In this document: positions 45,001 through 57,470 of the stretch, piece after piece
Numbering within the stretch: the first letter of the stretch is position 1
Layout: every line of letters begins with the position of its first letter
Source: Parietaria judaica
Lineage: Eukaryota; Streptophyta; Magnoliopsida; Rosales; Urticaceae
Length of the DNA: 64,000 bases
Direction of reading: 5' to 3'
NCBI GenBank assembly: GCA_954871525.1
Contig: OX940864.1
Span: forward strand, 21,880,001 to 21,944,000
Notes under the pieces: generated by a model
What the model was told of the DNA's origin: nothing
Seen by the model: the letters and a program-made list of their open reading frames with translations, nothing else
Databases searched by the model: none
Position numbers and translations under genes: made by a program

Positions 45001-47860
45001 AACATTACGAGTCAAAGGTTATGGTGAATTACAAATTTGCAAGTCAAAGGAAGCATTTCAAAACAAAAATTATTCTCTTAAAGAAAATATTTTAAACTAT
45101 TAATATATATATAAAAAAAAGTAAAATTTAAAATAGTACGCAAGTTTGATTTTGATCATTTTTCTCAAATTTAACTTTTAAACATAAATATTCCACCATT
45201 AATAAATCGCATATTCGGTTAATATTCCGCCTTTTGGTAGTAATCAAGGTTCTAGGTGTTGCGGCAACCATCGTTTGCCGGCAACACGCGGAAATATGAG
45301 GAAGGCAACAAAGTTCCCGTGTAATACTGGAGAAACAAATTCAGTTCTAATTGAAAAATATATTCTTAATTTTTTTTTTTAAATATTCTATTTTTTATTT
45401 AAAAAAAAATCTAAAAATTTATTCTTTTAACCCCAAAAATCTATAACTTTTAATCATTTTCACTTAGAAATGTTTAGATATTATTAGTTTATTAATAAAT
45501 CGACATTACAAAGTTAACAATTTATTCACCCACATTCTAATGATATGTCAACATACATGTAAAATATTATCATGATTCTATCGATCGGCATCAACAATGG
45601 TTACAATTACAAGTTACTTACTAGTATATTTTTTTAACAAAAATTACCTTCCATTTTTTTGTTCTCTAGCACAACAAACAATCTGGACGAACAATCTACA
45701 CGGGTGGATGGATGTGTTGAGTGTGAAGTCTGATCTGCATAAAAACGCAACCGAAATCTGACGCAAAGCAGTAAGAGCTGATCGACCTAGGTTATTTTTC
45801 GTTGATAATGCTTGAAGCCGTCATTAGTGTTTTTGTAGCGGGCGCGTGCACATGCAGAGAGAGATTGAATGTGTAACTGACGAAATCTAATTAAGAGATC
45901 GATAGTGGATCGAGATTTACAAGCGACAAGTGGACATACCTCCTACACTGGGCGCGAACCACTATAATTATTCTGGTGTCAAGTTTTTCAATTTCGTTTG
46001 CTTTTTTTTTCTTTCTATTTTCAAGATTATTTAAGTCGAAATTCCTAGCAGAATCCTGCCTAGCTTACCACCAGTTTGGACCCGCATTTCCCTACTCCTA
46101 TAATCGTGAGTGGCGGGTCTGCCCACCCACCAAAAAAACTATTCTTTTTTTTTTTTGCTTATGTACTCTCAGCCGTTGGGGCGGTAGTATCGACGAGTTT
46201 GTTTTTTTCTTTCCTCAAACAACAAATTGAGCACCTTTGACTATACGGGAAAAGACAATTATTTTCATATAAAAAATTGAGAATGAGTTGTTCATCTTAA
46301 AATTGTACGTGCGAGCATCCAGATTTCTCTCCGGCATGGACAACCCGCATCGGGATCCTTCTCGGGTTGGACGGTCACGTCCTACTTGGAGAGCATTCAA
46401 GTGAAGAAAAGAGGAGATAAATGTGCAACAATTAACTTAACTTAACTTAACTCTATTTTGGTTTTGCTTTTTTGAGTTGGTTTTGAAGTTTGTTAGGGTT
46501 TGAGTTTGAAGTTAAAGTTAGAGAGAGAGAGATGTGCGATGCTTGCTTGCACTTGCACATCATCACGTCAATACATGCCTCTGTCACTGTGCAGCTTTAT
46601 TGTCTTTGTCCCTCCTTCTTGTGGGCCCCACTTCCAGCTCACTCCCACTCAGCTCATCTTCTCTTCTCCATTACTCTCTCTCTCTCTTCTCCCCACAAGT
46701 TAGCTCAAATGCCATTTTTGGTCTCTATCTTTTCACGTATTTGAAAACGAGTCCTTAGTTTCATTTTCATATCTACGACTACGACTACGAGTCTTGACTT
46801 TTTCGGACCAGCTACAAAGCTAGATGATATTGAAACATCTAGTATCAAATGCGAAATCTTATTATTAAAACACTTATTCATGACGTAGTAACTACTTCTT
46901 CCGGCCAAAATAGTGACACTAGCAACAATATCTTATTTTAAGAATTGCATTCTTGGAACTTTTGCGAATTTGAGTTAAGTAACGCGGTGGATATAAAAAA
47001 AATACGGAATTGAAACTTTTTTAAGTGAAAAAATCAGATCCAAAACTTCTAGATCCGAATGTATGTCGTATTAAATGTGACTTTACATTTTCGAAGAGTC
47101 GCATCCACAAACATTAATCTCAAATAGTTGTTTATGATAAACTTTGGAGATCAGCCCTACAACTTACACTTCGTGATTATCACTAATTATATGCGTATAA
47201 AAACACTATTTTATCCTTCTAATGAAAACAAGTTATGTCTTTCAAAAAAAAAAAAATGAAAACAGGTTATAAAAATTAGATAATATATAATAAATAATAC
47301 TTTATTCGATGCTACAAAACTACATGTTTTATCTATCAGCGTGTGACATGTCGTTTTATGCTTCCTATTTCAATTTTTCATCCTTTTTAATAAACTAAAT
47401 GTTATGTTAAATTATATGTGGTAGTGACTTGTGTTGTCTGTACCGTTACACAACAGTATCCATAATTTAGGAAGAGTAAGCATTTTTTTTTTCTTTTCTT
47501 AACTTATCTATATTCAATTGGGCTTGAACCACTATGTATTTCAAATACAAATAATTAATAATGAACACTTGCATAGCTGCTTCAAAAAGTGTTTAGTAGC
47601 AAAAAACTATGGCATTTTAGGTCAACCTCCGTGGACAAATCATATATTGTCACGTGGAGCTTTGTATGGAATTAACGAAAAAACTTAGTCACTTACGTTA
47701 ATTTTCTTACATTAACTGGTGTTTATAGTATACTACTATAAAAAAAAGCCACATTTTTTGTAAAATGTAAGTATTTTTGTCATATATATCCTCTAAATGA
47801 ATGATTAATGCATAAAAAAGAAACATAATCACATTTTGAAGATAAAATAAAAGTATAGTT
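42013..47860. other. Long gene-free region
   Basis: 5.8 kb without a supported gene. The first about 200 bp should hold the RRM gene promoter and leader (GA-rich). Noted features: a perfect 14-bp palindrome GGGGTTTAAACCCC near 42,475, an ATCT microsatellite near 43,676, a CG-rich pocket near 43,410-43,610, and a fourfold TTAAC repeat near 46,431-46,451. Frames of 60-103 codons (for example 42,937-43,182 and 45,976-46,230) are homopolymer-driven and carry no domain. Confidence 0.5.
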
Positions 47861-48153
47861 GTTGGGCCCATTTCCGGACTCTACATTCCTGAGACGAGGC
47901 TCCGACCGAGAGGCTTCCCCCGGATCATTCTCGCCGTCCACACTCCTGGCTTTGTTCCCTTAATCTCAAACCCAACTTCCCTTGCGCGGTTCACAGCCAG
48001 GATCTGCCCGGGCGATGACTTTAGACGACAAGGCGCGCTGCTCCCAGTCCCCAGGGAACAAAGCCGGGGTGCGGACAACGAGCAATCATCTAGGAGAAGC
48101 CTCTCGGCCGGAGCCTCCCCTCAGAGAATGTAGAGCCCGAAAGTGAACCCAAC
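47861..48153. mobile_element. Foldback MITE in the RAD52-like promoter
   Basis: About 293 bp. The left end (GTTGGGCCCATTTCCGGA, CTCTACATTC, GAGGCTCCGACCGAGAGGCT) matches the reverse complement of the right end over about 57 bp with roughly 80% identity. Pairing continues inward (CTGGCTTTGTTCCC with GGGAACAAAGCCGG), so nearly the whole unit can fold. It is GC-richer than its AT-rich surroundings. It has no coding capacity and the superfamily is unclear, because no clean target duplication is seen. Confidence 0.7.
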
Positions 48154-48310
48154 ATTATATTTTCTTTAAATATATATATATATAAATAAATATTTTTCCT
48201 TTAAAAAATTAACATTTCGAATTAAAGACCAGAAACAGAAAAAGTAGCACTGTGATTGCGCGGAAGCTCAACACACAGACCAGAAGCCCAAGAATCGGGA
48301 GGTACCAACA

Positions 48311-49766
48311 ATGGCGAATCTACTGAATCCGCGTCTGGGATCACAGTCTGGTCCTCGCACTCTGCTACTGAACTCGGTAGCCATGTGGGAGCGGCGTTGC
48401 TATGGCAGAGCGTCCGAGGGAGAGAGACCCAGAGCCAAAGCAGAAGAGCAAGAAGACGTTAATGGCGACGAGCAAGGTTTTCTCAGTTCCGGCTTGAGCA
48501 GACCCCTTTCCGATATCCTCAAACAGCTCAACAAGAAGGTGCCTGATTCTCTTGTCAAGCTCCGTCTCGACAATGGCCTCTCCACCAAATACATTCCCTG
48601 GTACACCAACTGTTAGTCAATATAACATATGCATATACATATATAGAATCGCTCTCTTTGATATTGATTGTGCTTTGACCTTGTTTGTTGCAGGCATATC
48701 GTGAACAGAATCATGAACCTTCATGCTCCAGGTCTGTTCTTTGTGGAAAATCATGAATCTTTTTCGTTGCTTCGGATACTAACGATGGTCGCGAAATGCG
48801 TGTTGCAGAGTGGTCCGGCGAGATCAGAAGCGTGTCGTATTCGCCTGATGGAAGTCAGTGTCTATTGTTTACCGCGTAACTCTCTACGGGACTGACGCCG
48901 AGGTACGGGATTTGCTTTATCTACTTAGCTTTCATATTGTGCAATTCGGGTTTAGGATGTTTGTTGTACATTGAGGAAAAAGATATACTCTTTGTCTTTG
49001 GTTCTGTCGTGTTTGGAGTAAGTAACCTATGATCTTATAAACCCTGTTTAGTCCGTTGTCTTTTCAACTCGGATCGTCAATATACCCCGTCAAAATTGTG
49101 ACTTTTTTACACTCATCTTGGACTCGATCCCCTTTTTTCCGATTAGAGCTCCTTTGAGCTTCTCAAACCAGATCAAGATTATTGGGTTCCGTGAGAGATA
49201 CTTGATAGGTCAAAACGCTCTATGAGATTTGATTGATCAAGCGTTCTATGATATAGACATAAAAAACGGCTCAGTATATATTTTCGAGTCAATGAGTTTC
49301 TCCACTTCTTTTGGTGGCTTGGTTTGAAATTCCTGGTTGAAATGTTTTTGTTTTGTCCTTAAACTAATTCTCCCGCTCTTTTACCCGCTGTAAGAATGGA
49401 CCTTCATTCCTAATGTTATGATGAAATGCAAATGGACCTTATACTCATCATCTACGAATCGAGTTTCTTATGCATTGCGACATAGAAAGGAAACTTAATC
49501 TGTGGAAAACTATACACGACTCTTTTCGTTAGTTTCGGAAACTCTCTCAAGTAGAGAACTGAGCAATATTTTGAAAAAGTATCTCTGCGAGAATCTTATT
49601 TTTGTTGTGTTATGTGTGGCAGATATTTAGGGAGTCCACCGGAAGTGCTACATTAGAGGACACGAGCTACGGAGATCCGGTGCAGAAGGCAGAAGCTATG
49701 GCATTTCGCCGTGCCTGTGCACGTTTTGGGCTTGGTCTTCACCTCTATCACGAGGATATGCTTTGA
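48311..49766 (+). CDS. RAD52-1: RAD52-like organellar recombination protein, frameshift in exon 3
   Basis: Four exons, 48311-48600, 48694-48731, 48809-48902 and 49623-49766, follow plant RAD52-1 (ODB1). RAD52-1 is a single-stranded-DNA-binding protein of mitochondria and nucleus that promotes strand annealing in recombination. Residues about 1-45 look like a mitochondrial presequence (Arg/Leu/Ser-rich). Then come RPLSDILKQLNKKVPDSLVK and the HIVNRIMNLHAPEWSGEIR region. The end is FRESTG, GDPVQKAEAMAFRRACARFG and LHLYHEDML. In exon 3 (about 48,850-48,862) the frame must change by one base to pass from SYSPDG to YRVTLYGTDAE; as written, translation hits TAA at 48,878-48,880. Everything else, including the splice sites, is intact. 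Either the gene has just been disabled, or this is a sequencing or assembly error in a short T run. The MITE at 47,861 lies about 160 bp upstream of the ATG. Confidence 0.85.
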
Positions 49767-49939
49767 CAATCACGAGCAATGGCGATTTTGTGTACCGATT
49801 AGTAAGCCTGCTGTGCAATGACCTTTTTGTTTTCACTAGGGAATTGGGTAGCCAGCGAGGCACGCTTTTATATATTAGTAGCGGGCTGGAAATGAAAACG
49901 TTTGTAGATTAATTATAAGAAAATAATATATATTACAGA
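49767..49939 (+). other. RAD52-like 3' UTR
   Basis: Non-coding sequence directly after the stop codon; presumed 3' UTR. Confidence 0.4.
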
Positions 49940-50660
49940 GTTTTAGGGGTGAACATTTTAGACCCAATTCGATGGCTTAACCCAATCCGATAGAGATCCG
50001 ACCCCGATCTAACCCGCTCAAAATTGGGTAGGATCGGGCTGGACCCGACTATTATTCGGGTCGGGGCGTCCGACCCGACTAATATAATTAATATATATTT
50101 CATATTTCTTTTTATTCAAGTAGTACAATCTTTAGTCGTTTAAAATTTCTCATTCTCAATTTTTTTTTACATTCAAGGACTGCTCAATCTCTCATTTTCA
50201 ATCTCAAATACAACTCATAATTTTTATTTTCAAATCTAGTTAGTAGTAATTTATTATTATTTAAATATGCTTGAATTTATTTAAACATGTATGAAGATGA
50301 GTAGTAATCTTATGCAATTTAAAATAGTTTCTAAGTTTCATTTGGGGTTTCTTGATAGGTTGATTAGAGTTGGTATTTAATTCAAATATTTATAGAATTT
50401 GTTTAGTGTATGTTTCTTTCATTAAATTTGTTTGGGGTATTTTTAATTGAACTTGGAGTTATGTTGATACATTTTTTTCATATTATTTTTTGTAATATAA
50501 AATTAAATTTAAATTATTCGGGCCTAAACTAATCCAACCCGATTTTTATATGGGTCGGTTTGGTTTGGGCATTGAAATTTTTTGGGTCGGATCGGACTTT
50601 TTTTTTGGTAACCCGATGTGAGCGTGTCGGGTCCCTAAAAAGCATCGGGACGGCCCAACG
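49940..50660. repeat. GGGTCGG-rich interspersed repeat
   Basis: Both ends are rich in ACCCGA/TCGGGT motifs (about 49,966-50,085 and 50,520-50,655) around an AT-rich core. The outermost bases (TTTTAGGGGTGAAC left; GGGTCCCTAAAAAG right) are weakly inverted. The arrangement suggests a non-autonomous DNA element, but the termini are not sharp enough to classify. Confidence 0.4.
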
Positions 50661-52070
50661 CAATCCATGCTCAATTGTTTTAATTCTTTTGCGTAAAATA
50701 TAGCAAGTATATAAGTCACCCAACCAAGTAATACAATGAATAAGTAAGTCATCTCCCCAAGAACTAAATTAAGCAACAATTGATCTTCTAAATTAGTTTT
50801 TGTAATAATGAAAGAGTCAAAATTTTGGTTTTGATGGTATAACAATTAACATTAAAATCTAATTTAACAAAGAATTAAAACAACACTCATTTAAAATTAG
50901 TTAAACAGAGTTAAAATGACAAAAGTCGCAAGTTCAGGAAAATATGGCTGGAATTGCTAATTTTACCTAAATTTCAAGCTTCACGCATGTTGTAAAGTTG
51001 CCAACAACATTTCAACACAAAATCTCTTTTGAAAATTTCTTACATACTTTATCAAATTCGTTTTGACATATTCCTATAATCCTATGCTCTAAACTCATCC
51101 AACAAGTGAAATACCAAATCCAATTAGTTGGACAAGGTTTTAGTTTATTCCTAAACTAATTCATTCAAACGCTTTTTGCGTGGATCGGATTTTACTAGTT
51201 AGCTGGCAAAGGTTGGGTATTATGTCAACAATAATATTAATTGTAGATATTATTCATTTGTATTGGAAAAGAAGTGAAACTTACCATTATTCTAATAATA
51301 ATTTTTCTAGTTTACTATTCTAAGTTAATCCGCGCCTTTATCTACTTGAGGTTCATCGGTAATGAAAGGCCCGCAAAAACAAATACACGGAATTGCAGAT
51401 CTAAAATCAAACAGCAATCTTATGTAAATACAGCAATATACTGCTGTTTGATCGACTCGATCGAACAATCACATTATCAAGTACGTTCACCGCTTTTGTT
51501 CTTTTTCATGAGTTAAAAATGAACTTTTTGCTCAAGTATTAGAGAGTAGAGACATTTTTTCGCCTTAGATTTTTTTTTTTTTTTCATAACGAAATTAGTG
51601 TGAAAAATAATAAAAATAATTTGGCCAAATAACATGGCAGACATCTGCACGACATGTGGCATTTGTTACATTTTGGTTAAGAATTTTTTTTACTATTATC
51701 CCTTTAAAAAAATTCACCAAACATCTTAATTACTTGATGGAAAGCACTAAAAGGCAAAAAAGACAAGGACGCTGAAAATTGAAGCCGAAGAAAATGTAGA
51801 GACTATTGAGAGTGAAATGTTAAATTAAAACTGTGTTTACTGTATTTTTACAATTTTGTTTTCTGAAAATAAATACAGGTTTTTTGTCATTATTTTAAAT
51901 TTGATCCACAACAAAAAACAATAGCCTAAAAACCCTTACTGGCTACAGCTTTGTGTACTATTAATCTTTCTCTTTTTACCCTAAAAAGGCTACAGTGGTG
52001 GATACATAAATGATGAGGCAGATTTATGATTGAGATCTTTACAAATAAGAATGGCATCCAAATGATGAAG
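50661..52070. other. Intergenic DNA, 3' flank of CLPX
   Basis: AT-rich with no supported gene. The frame at 51,274-51,516 has no domain. The last about 200 bp should be the CLPX 3' UTR (minus strand). Confidence 0.45.
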
Positions 52071-55000
52071 CTACATGCTCATGGCCCTCGAAGAAACCTC
52101 CGCTTCTCCATCCTGCAGCATCAAAACCGTACCCGGGTTTTAAACAAACGTTATTTCAAGCGATAATACGAAGCTAGTTTCGGATGATGTATTTCAACTA
52201 CCGCTGAATCCTCGGAGTTACGGTTTTGTTCTAAGTAACGCTCCAATGCGCCGTCTCCCCTGAGAATCTTCCCTCCACACCCGGGAGAATCCACTGTACC
52301 AACTGATTCTTCATCGACGACTACAGCGTCAATTCTTTCGTTTCCGGTCTTCACATCCGGAATCTGCCACGAGCACAAACGATTTATAGCATCCAATAAT
52401 ATTCAATTTTGATGGATGGTGGGCGACATAGATACCTCGTACATAGCCTCGGTTAGAGTGCTTTCAAGAATGGCTCTCAAACCTCTGGCTCCTGTGTTCT
52501 TAACCATTGCTTTCATCGCAATTGTTCTAAGCGCTTTCTCGGAGAAGTGTAGCTTAACCTGCAATTTATGATAAAACCGAGGATTTATATTGATATAATC
52601 GAAAATTACAAACTAAGCTAAGGTAAGTGATAAATAAGTATAGACCCTAATGACAGCTTAAGCAAGCTTAGGACCTTATTTAAGCCTAATGACAAAACTA
52701 CCCTCAAGCCCATTAGTTTGTTCCACGCCCAAATCCCCTTTCTTCCGGACATGGACCTTCAATGATCTAACTTCTAAAAAGACCTTAATTACAAAATAAC
52801 ACTCAATTTGTACTAAACCCGTTTCCATTTCTTCGGGAGATAAAATTTCAGTTACACTTATAATTACATATGAAAAGAGGAAGAGAGCGAGAGGAAAGAT
52901 GCTTACATTATTCATGCTAAATAACTTCTTGTATTGTTTACCAAGAGCGTTTTTCGGTTCCATGAGGACCTGCACACAAAAAGAGAATTATGGATGCAAA
53001 TCAAAGTTAAGGACCCAAAATTCTTTTTGATGCATAGTAATCTCTTTACTATGTTATGAATTAGGATTCTACAATTAGTGTTAAGAATCAAATACCAGAA
53101 GAGACGGTAATATGGAATATATGGTTCAAATTTGGATATGAAAAAAAAAAAGAAAAAAAAAATAGTGATGCATATACGTTAATGAAAAGTAACCTGAACG
53201 AGTTGGTCTTCAGATAAAGCGGTTAAACTAACTAAAATTGGAAAGCGTCCAATGAACTCTGGAATGAGACCGTACGCAATAAGATCAGCACTTTCAACCT
53301 GGAAAGAATAGAATTTTACTTCAGTTACGAAATCACAATTCTAGATTATCTTGTTCTCAAGGCTAGAGAATAGGGTGAAAGTTTTGTACCGGTATCAAAA
53401 TAATGTTTTGGGATAAATAAGGAACCCGGTCCCTGTTTTGTTACATTAATTTTTAAAAATTTATTTTGAGGGATATCATTAATTATTTTGAGTTTGAACT
53501 AAGTTTTAAAAAGTTTGATTCGGATATGTGACATACATAACGAAATTTGATTTTGCCATTACCGGTTGGATTTAACATGTGACATACATAACGAAATTTT
53601 ATTTTGCGATTTCCATTTAACTTAATTCAATAATTACAAGTTTTTTTCTTCTTAAACCGGTAAAAAATCGGGAATTTTTTTATCGGTCCTGTTAATTATA
53701 CCGGGACTGGGATTAAAATATCCTAAAAATATCGCTTCCGGTTCCGAGTTTCACCCAAGGATAATGCATTGACCTAGGCACATATTGACGGGATTATGAG
53801 CACACATTTAATCACCAATAAAATCATATATCTTACAGATTCAAGTAAAGTTGATGTAACTGCCGCATCAATTATCACACCAGCAGCTCTCATGTTAGCA
53901 CGTACGGGAGCACCGAAACCAATCGAAGAGTCTTGCCGTCTGATTAGTGTAATTGACAATGTTAATATCCCATTAAGAAAAAAAAAAGCACAGAAACAAA
54001 AAAAATTGGCAGAATCGTCACCTTTCTGAAATTGTTTTGTCGAGATCGATAAACGCTCCACCACATATAAATAGAATATCTTTTGTATCTATCTGCAGAT
54101 AATAAGCATGTAGTTAAAAGATAAAACTAGAAGACTAAGGTTACTTAAATTGGATTTTAGTAAAAATAGTCAGCTTTAAAATTTACAGCAAGAGATTAAG
54201 ACCTAATCATTAGGTAGATGGGTTATTGGCAGTACTGCTTTCACTTTATTTTTTCATAAGTGATTCAGAGAGAAATTATAAGAATGAAAGAAAGACAAGC
54301 GCTTCTTGAGTAATTCTATTTTATCATGGAATTTTATTCTTTAACATAATTTATGTAAGATGCAAAATACATAGATCAAAAATATTCTAAACCTAGATTA
54401 TAAATATTAAAGAAAAATAAAAAATACTGGAAACATATAAGTCGACATACTCGCTATTACCTCAAAGATTAAAAATCTAGCTTCTACACACAAAAAAAGA
54501 CAAACTATAATACAAAACAATATTAATAGAAAATTTGTTGAAGAGAACTTTTCGGCCGATTACCAAATAACAGAAGAATCGCACACCTGTATGTTATCAC
54601 CCCTAGGATGCTTCCTCGCTCCCTTCTCAGGAACGTTCACTATCTAGACAAAAAGAAAATATTCCAATCTTAATCCGTATACTAAAACAAATGGTGAAGC
54701 AAATTATAATTTAAGAGTATCAAGGTATTGGTCAAAGTATTCACTCAGAAATCAATCATTGAGACAAAAGAAACTTGAAATTATAAGTGACGAGAGCAAC
54801 ATCGAACAATCTACTCACAGTTCCTTCAAGCATTTTCAGTAGTGCCTGCTGAACACCCTCACCCGAAACATCTCTGCTTATATTTAGGCTTTCAGCCTGA
54901 GAAATGAACCCGACACATTATTAAATATACGCCAATTACCAAATTTTCATTAAAACTCCTCAGTAAAATATGACATTTGCTTAAGGGGCAGAATCGAACA

Positions 55001-57068
55001 AGATACCTTCTTCGTTATTTTGTCAACTTCGTCGATATACACCATTCCTTGTTGAGCGGCTTGTACATTAAATTCAGCTGCCTATCGGAACCACACAAAC
55101 ATTAGTCTATGATGAGTAGAAATTAGGTATTAACAGCAAATTATAACAATGAAGTTCAAGCATACTGCAAGTAATTTATACAAAATCGATTCTACATCTT
55201 CTCCAACATATCCGGCCTGCAAAACAAAACAAAACAAAAACAGACTCTTATTTCAGTGAAAAGGTAAGTAATCAAAAGATGCTTCAAATAAGAAAGACAA
55301 GAAGAAAAACAACTGAAGCTTAAGCGACGGTGTTTTTGCTTGTAGTTTAAGAGCAAATACGGTTTAGACCTAAATCAATCTAAAGTCTCAGTTGTCATTT
55401 CCATGCATGAGCATATTGTATTTTTTATGCTGGTACATAGAAAGGAGACTAACCTGCGTCAGAGTTGTTGCATCGGCAATAACAAAAGGCACATTCACAA
55501 ACCGAGCTAGCGTCTTGGCAAGCAATGTCTTCCCTGTTGCACAATTACAGCAAAAAAACAGCAATATGACGTGTGAAGTTCGAATATTTTCATTTCAGAA
55601 AAATTAAAGCACGACAGCAATAGAAACTTAACATGAAAAGTTCAAATATTTTCATTTCAGACAGCTTAAGCACGGCAATCATAGCAACTTCACATGAAAA
55701 GTTCAAATATTTTCATTTCAGACAACAAAAGCATGGCAAGAATAGCAATTAACATGTAAAAGGTCGACTATTTTCATTACAGAAAACTAAAGCACGATAA
55801 TAATAGAAACTTAGCATGTGAAACTTTGAATATTTTCATTTCAGACAACTAAAGCTCGACGAAAATAGCAATTTAACACGTACAAATTCGAATATTTTCA
55901 TTTCAGACAGCCAAAGCATGACAACATAAAGTTTTCAACTTCCTCCACGAGGCTAGGCTAAGGAAGAAATGGCTGATTCCAATACCTGAACCAGTTGGAC
56001 CCATGAGAAGCACATTGCTCTTTTCAAGCTCCACGTTATCGTCATCATCATTTCGTGCCCGGGGCGTTGCGGATTCTGCTCCGGGCCTAATATCGAAAGA
56101 GGGTTGCATTCAGTTCAAATCTCCTAATAGCATAGAGCACAGACATGTCAAGGAAAAAGCTCACTCTTTGGACTGAGAGGCTTGATAGATCCTCTTATAG
56201 TGATTATAAACAGCCACAGAGAGCACCTGCACAATGGATTCAAGGAATTAGAACTAAGCTTCAATGGAGACACTCACTAAGACTAAGCAACCACCTTCTT
56301 GGCTCTGTGTTGGCCAACCACGAACTTGTCGAGGCCCTGGCAAATCTGCTTCGGAGTCGGAAAATCCTTGCCCAGATTGGACCCGCCCCAGGCGGTCTTG
56401 TTGCTGTTCACAGCGGCGGTGGAAGGAGCGCGAACTACGCTGAAGCCGGGCGCGAAAGGCGGGCCCGGGGGCGAGTGCAAGGCGAGCCCGTTCGGGGGCC
56501 AATTCTCGGGAGGGTCGTCCCCGGAGGCGATCGCCCGTTTCTTGCCGTTCGCGTTGCCGTAGGATCTGAGAGAGTCCCAGAACGAGGGCTTGAGGCGATG
56601 GTGCAAATTATTGCTAAGCTCCTGAATCTGCTTCTGGTTCTTGTTCGCGGAGTTCTTGCCGGTGAGTCTCCCGATCTCGACGAAGCTCCCCTGGAGAGGA
56701 GTGACCCTGTACGGCCGGAAGTAGAAGGCGGTCTTGCAATTGGGGCAGAGATTGACCGCGGAGGCGGTCGGATTCGCCTCCGCGGCGGCGTCGTTCTCTG
56801 AGAAGACGACCTCCATGCGAGTGAAGGAGCAGCGAGGGCAATTCGCCTCCGCTCTGATCCTACGCACGCCGGCGCCGGAGGTCTCCTTCTCCGGCGGGCC
56901 TCCTCCGCCGCCGCCGTGGTGGTCCCACTTGTGGCGGTCCTGGCGGTGCATCGGGCGGCTGTAGTGCGCGTGGGAGGTGCCGATGGTGGCGGCACGCGGC
57001 AGGGTGGCGAGGGCCATGGCCATGGCCGCGGCTAGGTGGTTGTTCTTCCATCTGAGGAGGCCAGACAT
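52071..57068 (-). CDS. CLPX: ATP-dependent Clp protease ATP-binding subunit ClpX, mitochondrial type, 15 exons
   Basis: Minus-strand exons 57068-56295, 56226-56165, 56086-55986, 55533-55454, 55216-55166, 55081-55007, 54896-54819, 54643-54587, 54092-54022, 53939-53837, 53298-53194, 52969-52907, 52558-52436, 52363-52202 and 52112-52071 join in frame to 648 residues. ClpX is the AAA+ unfoldase that feeds substrates to ClpP in the mitochondrial matrix. An Ala/Arg/His-rich presequence is followed by a four-Cys zinc ribbon (Cys77, 80, 108, 111). Walker A GPTGSGKT is at 308-315, pore loop GYVGED at 341-346, Walker B VYIDEVDK at 370-377, the RKH loop at 417-419, the ClpP-binding IGF loop at 456-458 and sensor-2 GAR at 563-565. 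The protein ends SSRAMSM. All key residues are present. The large first exon holds the variable N-domain. The start is the ATG at 57,068, which puts the presequence at the N-terminus. Confidence 0.96.
55577..55925. repeat. 61-bp minisatellite in CLPX intron 3
   Basis: About six diverged copies of a unit near 61 bp, each containing ATATTTTCATTTCAG followed by ACA(A/G)C-AAAGCACGAC-like sequence (starts about 55,581, 55,641, 55,702, 55,764, 55,825 and 55,886). It fills most of the 452-bp intron between exons 3 and 4. Confidence 0.85.
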
Positions 57069-57288
57069 GGATGGATCGGAATGTGAAAAGGGGATTGAGA
57101 GGAGCGATGCTAAAGGAGGAGAGTGGAGTGGCTGAGCGGGGACATCGGAGATGGATAAAGCGAGAGTCGCGCGCGTCGGAGTGGCGACTAAGCAACGTCA
57201 AGCGCCACCATTTGCTCTCTTATGAAAGTAACAACGCTTTGTGTGTGTGTGTTACCCCTTTCTTTTTATTCTTTCCCAACAAACTTTA
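57069..57288 (-). promoter_or_regulatory. CLPX leader and proximal promoter
   Basis: About 220 bp between the CLPX ATG and the MITE at 57,289. It is GC-rich near the ATG and ends in a (TG)n run near 57,240. No TATA box is obvious. Confidence 0.4.
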
Positions 57289-57470
57289 TAACATTGAACC
57301 TCTATAAATTAATAAGGTTGGGACCAGATAAATTTATTATATTATCGAGTTTATCAATTTATCGAGGTAAAAATTGAACTACGTTAGTATAGTCGGGACC
57401 GGAGAAAATTATTAATTAATTGCGACTATTAATTTATCGAGTATTAATTTATAGAGGTTCTACTGTAATA
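57289..57470. mobile_element. MITE with AACCTCTATAAATTAATA termini
   Basis: The left end (GAACCTCTATAAATTAATA) and the reverse complement of the right end (AGTAGAACCTCTATAAATTA) match over about 20 bp around an AT-rich core with TTATCGAG repeats. It is a short non-autonomous inverted-repeat element without coding capacity, about 220 bp upstream of the CLPX start. Confidence 0.65.

Noticed and set aside
46490..46760. Possible microRNA precursor or small protein in the GA/CT-rich stretch
   Set aside because: No match to a plant miRNA I know and no convincing stem; the frames are composition-driven.
56145..56801. 218-codon plus-strand frame over CLPX exons 1-2, and the 186-codon minus frame at 56,435-56,995
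   Set aside because: Shadows of the GC-rich CLPX first exon; low-complexity translations without motifs.
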